NCBI GenBank assembly: GCA_946811185.2 | Contig: OX328106.1 | Coordinates: forward strand, 11,512,777 to 11,576,776 | Length of the DNA stretch: 64,000 nt | DNA from: Hippopus hippopus | Lineage: Eukaryota; Mollusca; Bivalvia; Cardiida; Cardiidae | Reading direction: 5' to 3' | In this document: positions 40,685 to 51,233 of the stretch, one piece after another | Position numbering within the stretch: position 1 is the first letter of the stretch | Layout of the letters: every line of letters begins with the position of its first letter | Notes under the pieces: generated by a model | What the model saw: only the letters and a program-made list of their open reading frames with translations | What the model was told of the DNA's origin: nothing | Databases searched by the model: none | Program-made: the position numbers and the translations under genes

Positions 40685-41695
40685 GTGGTCCAGATTCAGA
40701 AAACTAGTTCCACATGCCAATCTACTTCCTCAAGTGATTGCAGAGAATTTTCATTACATAATGTCCAATGTGAGGCAGACAGACTGCTGAATGGTGCTTT
40801 TGCACAGAACACCCAAGCTGCTTACAACCGAGGTTTAGAAAAATTTACGTTTTTCAGAAAATTATATGATTTGGGAGACTTGTGGCCACCTTCAGTGCAG
40901 GACATTCTTCATTTCATTGCATATTTGTCACTTCATAAATTTACTGTAAAAACGGCGCAGTTATATGTGGCCAGTGTGAGTTATGCCTGTAAGGTTAGAA
41001 TGGTTAGTGACCCAACATGTAATTTATTGGTAAAGAAGGTTTTGGAAGGTTTTAAAAGAAAGAAATTGGGCAAGCTAAATGTCAGGCTTCCTATTACAAA
41101 TCGCGTCTTGCAGTTAGTAATTTCCAAGTTACCAGTTGTCTGTGATAACTCCTTTGAAGCAAAGTTGTTTAGTACAGCTTATGTCTTGGCATTCTGTGGT
41201 TTTATGCGTGTCGGAGAACTAACTCAAACTTCAGGGCAATCAGTTGAAAACATTTTGTCAGCAACGGACATTTTCATGAATGATGCAGATAACAGTAAAT
41301 GCATTAATATCAGAATTTCTAAAACAGATCAAAGTGGTTATGGTTCTAGAATTAAAATCAAAGGTACAAGAGATAGTCTGTGTCCTGTTAGAGTAGTACA
41401 TGATTACGTAAGAGTGAGACCCAAAGTTCAGGGTCCTCTGCTATTGCATTTTAATAACAAGCCTGTAACCCGCTATAAATTCGGTGCTGTCTTGCATAAA
41501 ACATTGAAACTGACTGGTTTGAACCATACTCAGTACAAAACCCATTAATTTTGGATTGGTGCTGCCACCACAGCTGCAGCTTTGGGTTATTCTGATGCTG
41601 AGATTCAGGCTGCAGGTCGTTGGAAATCAGAAGCATTTAAGTCATATATTAGGCCAGAACTCATAGAAGTCCCTAATCTGATGCAAACAATTTAA
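40685..41695 (+). pseudogene. Ngaro-type tyrosine recombinase, one stop and one lost catalytic residue
   Basis: One frame runs from 40685 to the TAA at 41693-41695, with a single internal TAA at 41546-41548. Visible blocks: N-terminal SAM-like helices (AAYNRGLEKFTFFRKLY), first catalytic arginine in FCGFMRVGELT, the HxxR region reading KTH-stop-FWIGAA, then LGYSDAEIQAAGRWKSEAF and the nucleophile region KSYIRPE. The expected HSFRIGAA became H-stop-FW: S to stop and R to W, each a single-base change in likely codons. The loss of R abolishes recombination chemistry. Confidence 0.82.
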
Positions 41696-41757
41696 CTGTA
41701 CAGGTTCGGGTCATCAATTATTGACATATCTTAAAGTCAATTCTAGAGCACGTTCGA

Positions 41758-42336
41758 GTCTGGTGTGTAGGATCATATATCATCAGAGATGCATTGATGG
41801 TGGCTCGCAGTAGACCAGGAGGTATCCATTTAGGTCTAGACAGATTTAAGGTCGACATATGGTGGTAAGGATAAGGAGGACTGGATATAAGAAGTTTACA
41901 ACGAAAACTAAAGTACCTCCTGCAATTTAACAACCAGACGAAATTTCTTCTCCTTCATTGTGGTGGGAATGACATTGGTAAATTACCGTTAAAAACTCTG
42001 CGTAGTCTATTAGAGACTCTTTTTGAATTCCTCGATTTGCACTTTGCTGGAACTAAAATCATTTGGTCACAAATTCTACCAAGATCTAGCTGGCGTTATT
42101 CTGATAATCTGGCAGCTATGAATCGTTGTCGGGGTAGACTAAACAATTTTGCTGCACATAAGCTTGTGTCTGCTGGTGGATGTTTTATAAAGCATCCTGA
42201 TTTGCAGGTTGTGCAACCAAGGTTGTATAAATCTGATGGTGTACATCTTTCAGCCACAGGGAATGAAATCTTTCTCAGCCAAATTGCTGCCGGCTTGGAA
42301 GCATTTATTTTACATAGGTCAAATATGATAAATTAG
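41758..42336 (+). pseudogene. Ngaro-type SGNH-hydrolase ORF, with stops
   Basis: The frame carries VWCVGSYIIRDALMVARS (block I, normally GDS, degenerate), WW followed by two TAA codons at 41866 and 41872, FLLLHCGGNDIG (GND block) and SDGVHLSATGNEIFL (DxxH block). SGNH ORFs are known accessory genes of Ngaro elements; their role in the element is not established. The last 300 nt from the ATG at 42037 are intact. Confidence 0.78.
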
Positions 42337-43096
42337 CCCTGGCTGCGGTTTTATGCTCTTTTCGCTGGTGTCATGTTTGGCGGCGGCCTGCCTGTGCATC
42401 AGTCAATTGATGCTCTGGCGGGTCGAATGGCGGCCAGCGTTTGTCATGGTTAAAGGGAAATGCTTGCTTGAATGTAAAGGGTTCGGTAATATGAACTGAC
42501 AAAAGTGCATTGTGTAATTATGTGTAACTGTTACTGAAAAGGATTGTGATGTCAAAGTGTTTGTTTGATAAACTGACAATATGTTAGGCTCCTTCTGATT
42601 CCCAGAGGAGACTTAAGAAGTTTTGTATCCACATTTGAATTGCCCTGTTGAGGGCTAAAATGTTTGTATTGCATTGTGAACTTTTGTAGCCCAAGTGGGG
42701 CTTTTGGGGGCTTGCTAGTTGTTTTGAGCAGCCTCGTTGAAATTTGTTTGTTTGATTTGTATTATGTTGTTTAAGCCGCATCCATATTTGGGCTAACGTA
42801 ATAAAAGTAAAAATAACTTTCTTTGCTCTTACTTAGTATGATTCCGCAATAAATATCATTTAAAGAGCATAAATCACCAATTCTATTCTTTTAATTGTGT
42901 CTTCCAATTTTTTATCTTTAGATCATGTGATGACAGCCGGATTTTCGCTATTATATTTCGTTGATATTTATTTTCAAGAATCGATATAAAACTGGATTTT
43001 TCGTAACTTGTTTTAAGATCCGTGAACAGCTGCATGGGCGAGCTTTGTGAAATGCTGTTTCAGATTATACAAAGTATCAGTGGGTTCGATACTTAG

Positions 43097-43237
43097 TTCT
43101 ATCACAGACATAAGCCTGTTGTTCTGTGAAGTTTTTGTACTTGATTTCTGTAACTCTGTTTGTCACTGAACCCCAAACCAGTTTTTCTACATGAATTGTT
43201 TGAGAGCCACACATCGTACCTCTGATGAGATCAAGAC
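43097..43237 (-). pseudogene. gene B exon 3: CTLD1, second half, damaged
   Basis: Acceptor AATTATAG|GT; 141 nt. It encodes LIRGTMCGSQTIHVEKLVWG ... KNFTEQQAYVCD. The first cysteine of the final CTLD pair is F here, and the donor reads A|CTAAGT, not GT. Everything else aligns with gene A. Confidence 0.85.
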
Positions 43238-43261
43238 CTATAATTGATAAAAATAATACGT

Positions 43262-43455
43262 TATTAATAGTTCACTCGTTCGTTCCTTTATTCGTTCGTT
43301 CGTTCGTTCATTCATTCATTCATTCATTCATTCATTTCTTCATTCCATCATTCATTCATTTGTTTATTTTTTCATTTATTTATTTATTCATTTATCTATT
43401 TATTTATTTATTTTATCCACCAACCCATCATCCATCCATTCATTCATTCATGTGC
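43262..43455. repeat. (CATT)n/(CGTT)n microsatellite
   Basis: Long runs of ATTC/GTTC tetramers and TTTA variants. The apparent I/H/S/F-rich frame is repeat translation. Confidence 0.9.
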
Positions 43456-43514
43456 CTAATAATCAATTAAGTGTTGTTCGATATTTCGTTTCCTCTCTCT
43501 CATTCAGTTAACGA

Positions 43515-43620
43515 TGATAATAATCAATGACGATGATGATAATGATGATGATTACCATAATGATAATGATGATGATTGCATAATGATAATGATGATGATA
43601 GTGATGGTGATGATGGGACT
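43515..43620. repeat. (ATG/ATA)n trinucleotide-like repeat
   Basis: GATGATGATAATGATGATG-type repeats. A similar tract follows exon 2 in genes A (about 11990-12050) and C (58735-58830), so it was probably inherited with the duplicated intron 2. Confidence 0.8.
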
Positions 43621-43704
43621 GTCGCACATCCTGCTCCTCTAGATAACAATGTCATAGGCTGTTTATTCTATTGGTGACGAAATGAAGAAGAAAGAACAGA
43701 CTAC

Positions 43705-43884
43705 CTTTACTTGTGTTCCATCTTTGATTTGATATTGCAGTGTAATCGGCAGTCCAGACGGTGAGATTGATTTTCTCTGATAACTTTGCCATCTTTCAGT
43801 CATAATGTGTTAGAGGCCTCGTGCCAAAAAGAAGGCATGTTTCCATAGCATCTTCCCAACTAAAAACATTGGTACACAAGATAT
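43705..43884 (-). pseudogene. gene B exon 2: CTLD1, first half, with stop
   Basis: Acceptor TTTCAG|AT and donor AAAG|GTAGTC; 180 nt as in gene A. It encodes ILCTNVFSWEDAMETCLLFG and LTVWTADYTAISNQ, interrupted by TGA at 43798-43796 where gene A has ATA (I). Confidence 0.88.
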
Positions 43885-44294
43885 CTGAAATATTTCAAAA
43901 CAATTTTTTTCCGACTGAAATCAAAATATTCAACCCGCCGAGAAATGTTTTGTTTGTGTTTAATATACCAGACCTAGTGTTAATTTTGAGAAGTGAGGAC
44001 ATATAAATTTAAACTTAATGATATCGGAAAGGAGAAAACTGTCACCAGCGCCTTAAGTTTGTTCTAAAACGTATATTCGTATTCTACATTGATGTATAAG
44101 GTAACGCAATACTAGATAGAACAGACAAGAACATGTACATGGATTTTTTTTTTTTTTCAGAAAAAAATGAACGTTGTCGAAATCACGTGATGTATACAAC
44201 AAAACATTTGTTCTCTCTCTCTCTCTCTCTTCTCTTCAGAAACTGGAAACCATTTATTTTACGAGATGATGACAGAAGCAAGACATGACAATCT

Positions 44295-44524
44295 TTTAGT
44301 TTAGCTAACCTGAAATTGTGATTCTTTGACATTTGAAGCAGTTGTGAGAATGAGAATCGAGTTTGAAATGTTTAGAGCATTTACTAATCATACTTAGTCC
44401 TGAGTCTTCCCAGTCTTGTTCTACATAATTTTCTAAATTTGAAATTAACACAATTTCTGAAAATCTTGGAGAAGAAGATAAATAATGTTGTTGTTTTTTT
44501 TTAAATGGTTGGTGAATACGGACA
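44295..44524. repeat. M2 fragments
   Basis: Half-palindromes TTAGTTTAGCTAACCTGAAA and CTAAATTTGAAATTAACACA, ending ATGGTTGGTGAATACGGACA. Confidence 0.5.
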
Positions 44525-44734
44525 CTATCTGTATTAAAAAAACGTTCATGACGTAATCACTCATCCGTTACGACTTGACTTAGTACAGTGCAAATATACC
44601 CTTACCAAATGGCGCCGGTTTAGACTCGACCTAAGTTGAAAGCATTAACAGATGAAAGTTTCAAGCAGAATGACAATAGCCGCACTATTGAAAACTGAGG
44701 AATTCTATTTCATAGTAATGCTTGTAAATTTAAT

Positions 44735-44740
<6 letters not shown>

Positions 44741-44817
<77 letters not shown>

Positions 44818-44821
44818 TGTG
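44741..44821. repeat. (CT)n, poly(T), (GT)n compound microsatellite
   Basis: Three adjacent simple repeats, next to a worn M1 hairpin at 44822-44950. Confidence 0.92.
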
Positions 44822-45361
44822 AAAAGGAGAAAATGCTGGTCATCACGATGCTTTGAAAGCTTTCTTCTTCAGAATGACAAGTTTTCAGAGTGACGAAAGG
44901 AGGAAATTACATCATTTCCTCTATCCCTCACAATGTTTCCGAAAGCTTTTTATTTTCGGGTCGGTTAAATTCATGATATTTTGATATACGGATTTAAACA
45001 AATGATATGTAAATATGAGGATATATTTAGATCAGGCAGCATGACCATGCATCCTTATCTGTATCTGTGTTCCACTTTAAGGACGACAGAGGTCAGAATA
45101 GCAGGGTTCGAGTTAATGTAATCTTTGGGTATTTGAAATTCTGTTCATTAACATTGAAGAGTTTTTTTTTTTTTTTTTTCCCTTTAATTCCATAGCCTGA
45201 AGATTTGAGTAAAGCTATCACAACAGCGATATCATAAGGTGGGAAAAAGAAGGAAATAAATAAAGAAAGAAATTAAGAAGGAAAGAAAGAATCAATTAGG
45301 GTTAAAGAAGATATTTGCTGCAGACGGACGGTCGAACATATACAAGTATAATTTTTCTTAC

Positions 45362-45443
45362 TGTTTTGATTGTCAAGTCCATTTACGTAAGCAGATGCCA
45401 ACACTAAAAAAACCTTGAGTTTAACAACATCTAGGTTTTGCAT
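45362..45443 (-). pseudogene. gene B exon 1: signal peptide
   Basis: ATG at 45443; MQNLDVVKLKVFLVLASAYV then NGLDNQN; donor AACA|GTAAGA, phase 1. The ending YVNGLDNQ is shared with gene A exon 1. Confidence 0.85.
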
Positions 45444-45961
45444 ATTGGTTGGTGCATAACACTCGACTGATGACCCGAACTATGACCAAAGTAGCAACAA
45501 AAATCAACGCGAACAATGATTTTCAATGATATTGCTCAGAGCTGGAAATTTATATTTATCTTTTGTATCAAGAACAATGTGGATACTTAACGTGCTAGAA
45601 GAACAATGGGCACTGGAATACAAAATGTTTGTTTTGATTGTAGATGAATCATGCTCAATGGAAAGGGGATTTATTGCATCTGCTAAAAGTATCCACGCAT
45701 CCCCCGACCCACTGCGATGTATGGACATGCTGTCATGGCTGGAATTTTTTTTTTTTTTTTTATATAAATTCTCTGCATGTCCAACGACCAATAGATATCT
45801 CGTAATTCAGTCGGTTGCGCACCTTCAGACATTACTTATACTCCAGTTTGACGATACGGTATTGACTATATTTGCATCAAAGATGATTGAAATCAGTGCA
45901 AGTCTAGATTAGGATGCACAGTCTGGTCCTGGAACGATACTATCTAATGCTTTGGAAATGA

Positions 45962-46085
45962 CCCACGGTCTGCAAAAAGAGAGCTAAATGCATCGTCAAA
46001 ATTATCGACCCATGTCAGCCTGCACATTCTGGATCTATGATAATATGATGACTTGCTTGCAATCATGCATTGCAGGGACGCTTTA
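45962..46085. repeat. M4-related fragment
   Basis: Interior motifs (GCTAAATGCATCGTC, ATCGACCCATGTCAGCCTGC) match the M4 interior; the ends are lost. Confidence 0.45.
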
Positions 46086-46327
46086 AACACCTTTTGCCAG
46101 AGAGAGACTCAAAATATATACCGTGTAAGTATTATTTTTTTCTGTGGGTTACGAATTCTGTGCTTTTTCCCCCACACAAAGTTGTATTTAAATTTCTGCG
46201 AACCTTATTTCTGCGATTTGCAGTTTGAGCTTTTTGGTATTTAATATTTGCGGCAGCTAAGTTACCAGATTTGCCGTTGACGACAATCTACTTTCGTTTT
46301 TGGAGACTTCCAGCTATGTATACTAGC

Positions 46328-47896
46328 ATGCAAAAGAAACTGTGCACGTTTTATGTTTGGATAACTATACTTATATCAGCCATAGATATTTCATTTTTGT
46401 ACCATGTGAGCACATGCGTCACTTTGTCAAACACTGGAAACATCCTGTCAGTATCGGGTTAAATGTTACATAACGTCCCAAAAGAGGCAAATCGCAAGGT
46501 TTGCCTGTGCAACTGCTTTTCAAAAGTGTAATCGGTCAGATGAACTCTCATTTCTTTCTTGCGAATCCAAGATGTAACAAAAACACACAGTGGTAAGAGA
46601 AAAACTTCAAAACTTCCAATGCCAAGACTATCTGAACGTCACCGATGGAGGTGTCGATGATACTAAATAGAGGTCACTCTATTGATGATGTTGCTTGGGC
46701 CTTTAACTGCGTCAAAAAATACTATCAGTAACCTGCGAGCAAGGTTCCAGCAAACAGACACAAGCGCAGATAGGTCTCGAAGTGGCCGGCCTCGCTTTAC
46801 TGACGCCAGATTAGACCGTCACTTGGAACTGACGCACACGAGACGTCGATTCAAAAGGGCTACCGCTACAGTGAGATAATTCGGTACGAGCAGGGACACC
46901 GTTCTGAGGACTTTTCGTCATGGTGTTCGGCTCATAAGACCAGGACGGCCTTACCTCGGAAGCAAAATCACTCGACGTCATCGCTTTGCTCGTCTGAACT
47001 GGGCACGGCGACATTTCCGTTGGCGAAGGTGTCAGTGGAATGGAATTGTTTTTTTTTTTTCACGAATCCAGGTCCAATCTTAGTTACAATGATGTTAGAG
47101 TGCGGGTGTTTAGAAGGAGAGGGGAGCGATTTGCTAACGCTTGTGTTATTGAAAGAAACGGGTTTGGCGTTGGCAGCGTGATGGTGTGGGTTCGATGAAA
47201 GAGAATAGGAAAACCGTTCTAATAATTGTGAATGGCAATCTCAGTGCTGCTAGGTACATAGTCAGGTGTTGAGACCTGTAGCTGTCTCATTCATCTGCCA
47301 GCATGCTCCTGCCACACTGATGTATGACAATAAGTTTCCCCATACAGCTCGCATTACGAGACAATATCTGAATGCAAATTTTGTTAACGTCTTGCCTTGA
47401 CCTGCGGTTTCCCAAGACCTTAATTCCATTGAGCTTGTGTGGGATCTTCTTGGTCGTAGAATAAGATCAAGGCATCAGGTAAACAATTTGCAGGAGCTAG
47501 AGCATGCTCTGCAGGTCGAATGGAAAAGCATTGCTCCATACACTGTACAACGTTATGTAGATTCCATGAGACGTTGTATTGCACAGGTTATACCCCAAAA
47601 TGGAGGTCATACCCGATGTTAATGAAATTATCACAACTGCACCATTAGGATAGTCTTTAACCTTAATATTTAACCTTAATCTCATTCACGATAACACTAA
47701 TATCACTATTGGTGTATTCTTTTCATTTTGACCCCTACTACGTTTTAACGAACAACGCACGTCTAAAGAAATCGCTATTTGATAAAAAAAAAAAAAGTTA
47801 TACTACCTACTAGGAAACTGCATAAGCTAACATCCGGTACCATTTATGGATCCCTGGGAAAATAGCCTAATTTTCTATGCACAGTTTCTTTTGCAT
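46328..47896 (+). mobile_element. Tc1-like DNA transposon, decayed
   Basis: A 19-bp perfect inverted repeat, ATGCAAAAGAAACTGTGCA at 46328-46346 and its complement at 47878-47896, bounds 1.57 kb, the usual Tc1/mariner size. Between them is a broken Tc1-type transposase. TA-rich flanks fit a TA target site, but the exact duplication is unclear. Confidence 0.8.
46620..47622 (+). pseudogene. Tc1-like transposase, many frameshifts and stops
   Basis: Recognisable pieces in shifting frames: MPRLSERHRW at the start, ISNLRARFQQTDTSADR SRSGRPR (helix-turn-helix DNA-binding part), RRHRFARLNWARRHFRW, SVMVWV, and the terminal VWDLLGRRIRSRHQVNN followed by MRRCIAQVIPQNGGHTR. This order matches Tc1-family transposases. 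The DDE catalytic stretch is disrupted by several breaks, so it is not functional. Confidence 0.82.
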
Positions 47897-49015
47897 ATAA
47901 ATGCCGGATAGATATCCCGACTTGGTCCTAAAATACTACACTAACAAAGTTCAATAGTTTCGAAATAAATTATATTGGTCAACCGCTATCTTTATTTTGT
48001 AAACGAATATTTTGAGAGAAGCAATCGTATGCTTCTGAACTAGTCTGTAATCTACACATTCAAAAACACAGTTACGAGTTTCCGAAGTTTGTTAAACTAT
48101 AGCAGACAGCAATATCGCAATTCAGCGTAAGTAAATAGGTAAGTGTTGACCTATTATTATATCTGAAATTTGAGAATTTTGTCTCGTATTTTTGACACTT
48201 TAGTGCGTGCAAAAGATCAATTACAGGTAGAATATCGGAATTATAATTCGCGCTTTTCTACGATTGGCCATACCGATTAGATAAGAAATATTTATTAAAA
48301 GATTTAAATTGGCATTTACCGGTATAGGGAAGTCAAAATAATATCGATCGGCCTTGCCTGAATATCAGTGTAATTCAACAATTATTGTTGATTTATAGTG
48401 GGATTGACCACATTAATGTTTTATACGTAGCACTAAAACCGAAAGTACTCTAATTTTTATGCTACATTGTCGACAGACAAAATCGAACATTATTATCTGC
48501 GTGTTGAATTTCTGAGTGTTGAGTTGGTTCGCACACATAGCAGAAATTAAACACGTACAGAAAAAAAAGTATACGGTATTTAGCGAAAGCAGAAAGCTTG
48601 CAGTTTAAATACCTTGGTCTTGTGGCAATATAATTATAAATCATGACTTGCCAGCCAAAACTTAACCTAATGACAAAATACTTGACTTGTCCATATGTGT
48701 GATAATAGAGGGAAATTCTGGACAAAGGAATCTCTTTAGAAAGGTATTGAAGAACAGATCATTCTGAGGGTGCAGCTTTAAAATTTAGGAACATATGTGC
48801 AATGGCAAGAGCGAAATTAATTATTTCTCAATGTCTACAGCAAGTTTCTGGTTAGGCTGAGAAACGAGCCTAAGAACCCTAGACTGCAAGCCCTTTGGGT
48901 TACTTTCCTCGCTAAAAGGCTCAGAAACACATGAACTATGATTAATTCTTAAACAATCTTCTCCAAACGAAAAGCATTTGAAGACAACAAATTAAATATG
49001 GCTTAAAATTTTAAA
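47897..49015. other. B/C intergenic stretch without recognised features
   Basis: AT-rich DNA. Small open frames have no motif and no coding-like composition. Confidence 0.45.
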
Positions 49016-49160
49016 GTTATCTCTGGAAGGGTAGAAAGTATTATAGTAAAAGGAGAACATGCTGGTATTTTCAGCATTTTCTCCTTTTCCTGTAATGTTT
49101 CCAAAAGTCCTATCCCTAAGGGTCGTGAAACTCGGGATTGTGTAGTAAAGAGTTAAAATT
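49016..49160. repeat. M1 hairpin
   Basis: TAGTAAAAGGAGAACATGCT and its complement with CAGCATTTTCTCCTTTTCCT form the M1 central hairpin; outer parts are partial. Confidence 0.6.
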
Positions 49161-49723
49161 GGAGTAAATCTTTTACTCAATATGCAATATTCCAGAATGT
49201 TCTTCAAAGTATTTTGATAAAGTAATACTTGTAAAAATACGTCCCTTAATATCAAACCTTTCAGCTTTCAGAGCAATCAAATTCTGATTGCGCAGAGCGC
49301 ACAGTCAGATCTTGGATCTTGTCAATGACCGTGGCACTTTTCAGGGTAAAAGATCTTTTTAATCTCAATACTTTTCTCTTTACATACATTTCAAGGATTA
49401 CGAAAATTGCGCATTTTGTGAAAAACAAAGAAATCGGTCTTTTTTATATCTTCCTTTCTTTGTTGTGCCGTTTTTCCAATGATTTACACAAAAGGCGCTT
49501 GGATGAGTAGACTGATTGAGTAATGGAAAGGTGGTGACGATCGGGTGAGAAGAGGATCAGTGCTGCGGTGATATGAAATGACAAGGGCCACATTTTCAAA
49601 AATATGTTCCATTCACAAATATAGGGAGTGAATCGTTATATATGACTGGAACCTTCTGCATACATACCTCTCTAGTCAAAAACTTTGCCGAATCAAAACT
49701 GTCAAAGTTCCTCTTTTACGACC

Positions 49724-49898
49724 AGGACTCGTATTTATGAACCATTCTTGGTCATATTCTATATTCAGAAATTAACGCAATATGTACATTGTTAAACTAT
49801 ATGGTTCAATCAATCGAAACTGAGTTACTTTGAAATTTAGACGATGCTTGAGAATAAGACTACGAATGTTCCTAAGAATGGTTCGTTAATAAAGACCA
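49724..49898. repeat. M2 element
   Basis: It starts ACCAGGACTCGTATTTATGA and ends GTTCGTTAATAAAGACC, with a central AACTATATGGTTCAATCAAT remnant. Confidence 0.6.
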
Positions 49899-50056
49899 AC
49901 GAATCGAACACTATTTGCATTAGTTTGAAAAAGTGAAAAAAAGAAAAAATCAATTTAGCTTTGATGTTTTGATTTTACCTTTTCAGTGGTGATACGGGCT
50001 TTTGAATGTAAGTTCAACTGTTTTTTGAAAGCTTATTTGGCTCAGTATAGGTTGCA

Positions 50057-50990
50057 TTAACGACGTATATCACAATTTTTTCTAACGGACAGATTTTTTT
50101 TTAAAACTTTGCACAGAAAAAGCTTATCATGTCTCTAGGAGATAACAGTAAAAAAGTTATGGGTCGCCGTGCTCGTTTCTGAGAAATTTGCCTTTTAAAA
50201 AAGTATATACAGTTCCAAAATTCAGCTTATATTGGAATTAGCACACTTTTCTTTAATAGTTATAAGGAAAATTACCGGGAGAATATACAAATACATCATT
50301 TTAACGAAAATTCGTTTGCTTTTGTACAAAACAATACATAAAAGCCTGGTTTTGAGCATGGTAAATGTACAAATGTATGTTATATATAGATCATTGAGTT
50401 AAAAAGTGAGATAATTTGACTGAATTAAGGGTTAATATTTAATAAATACATACTTTCTAACGGACAGATTTTTCTTAAAATGTCCATACTTACAGTTTTT
50501 ATAGTTCTAAACAATAAGAAAGATAAATGAATAAAAATAAAAATTGCAGCTATCCGTGTTTATTTCGTCAGAAAACAGTAATGAAGGTCACTGTGGAAGT
50601 TAATTTTTTCAAGGAAATCAAAATAGGAAAAAAGCTCTGCAGACATTGTGGGAAAAGGAGTAATTGCTCATTAGGAGCGATTTGTCCTTTTCCCACAATA
50701 ATTTTCAAAGTGGAAACAGCTGTACTTCCCCAGCTTTAAATTTCCTGCTTATGTTTGCTTGATTGGTTTGTAACGCCGTGTCAACAGTATTTTAATTATT
50801 TCATGATGACAGTTCACAGATCCATTTTTTCTCTTTACTAATACTACCCGAAGAAAGTGCTACTTGTTTCAGTGCACCAATAGTATTACCATATAAGCAA
50901 AAAATACAGGGTTCACTTTTGATTCACTATCCATGACAAAAACACATGCGCATTAGGATGCGCACGAACATTTGTGATAAACGTCGTTAA
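50057..50990. mobile_element. TIR DNA element (copy 2), uninterrupted, 934 bp
   Basis: Ends TTAACGACGTATATCA and the complement of TTAACGACGTTTATCA (15 of 16 match). The interior carries CTAGGAGATAACAGTAAAAA, GAAAATTACCGGGAGAATAT and GCCTGGTTTTGAGCATGGTA, all found split at 4991-5250 and 10410-11044. The point matching the insertion in copy 1 is near 50315-50345. No transposase is encoded. Confidence 0.78.
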
Positions 50991-51074
50991 GCCAGCCTGT
51001 TATTTATACGTGTTTGTATTGTGAAATTATCCCAGTGTTATGAGTTTTCGTGCTTCTGACTGTGCGCATTCATT

Positions 51075-51233
51075 ATGGCAGCATCGGCTACTTTAGACAA
51101 CTACTTTGTTTTAACGATGGATGTTTTATTCTTAATATCATTCTTGCACGTTCTTCTTGTTACAGCAAGTAACAGCACCGTGTGGAGCTGGAGTGTAGAC
51201 AATCCCAGACATTGTACTCAGTTCTATGAATTG
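51075..51233 (+). CDS. possible first exon of a small secreted protein
   Basis: ATG at 51075 (or an internal ATG at 51117) opens a hydrophobic leader (MDVLFLISFLHVLLVTASNS) followed by TVWSWSVDNPRHCTQFYEL and a good donor TTG|GTAAGT. A strong acceptor TTTTTTTTTCAG at 51507 adds five codons before TGA, giving a product of about 58 aa. No family is recognised, and it could be a gene relic or a non-coding transcript. Confidence 0.3.

Larger units (their letters stand above)
38290..42820 (+). mobile_element. Ngaro/DIRS-type tyrosine-recombinase retrotransposon, decayed
   Basis: In order: Gag-like ORF with a CCCH-type finger, reverse transcriptase, RNase H, tyrosine recombinase and an SGNH hydrolase ORF, then a poly(A)-signal-like AATAAAAG near 42801. 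A tyrosine recombinase in place of a DDE integrase defines the DIRS group; an added SGNH ORF is known from Ngaro elements. Multiple stops and frameshifts make it inactive. It lies on the plus strand inside intron 3 of gene B. Confidence 0.85.
24628..45443 (-). pseudogene. gene B: decayed two-CTLD membrane receptor
   Basis: Eight exons match gene A one to one on the minus strand: 45443-45362, 43884-43705, 43237-43097, 35234-35037, 33894-33784, 29841-29794, 28276-28171 and 25040-24628. Lesions: TGA inside exon 2 (43798-43796); the conserved CTLD1 cysteine changed to F and the exon 3 donor changed from GT to CT; an extra A in a six-A run in exon 8 (24916-24921) that shifts the frame. Splice phases are otherwise as in gene A. 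The tail differs from that of A and is built of repeated YxN units. It is convergent with gene A. It is almost surely non-functional, unless the assembly has errors at several places. Confidence 0.82.

Noticed and set aside
43225..43245. CTGATGAG near gene B exon 3 as a fourth hammerhead
   Set aside because: The downstream GAAA and pairing stems are absent; it is the complement of the conserved exon 3 start.
45504..45912. Overlapping 128-aa plus-strand and 95-aa minus-strand frames just upstream of gene B
   Set aside because: Neither has a recognisable motif, each contains a homopolymer run, and no splice-supported continuation was seen.
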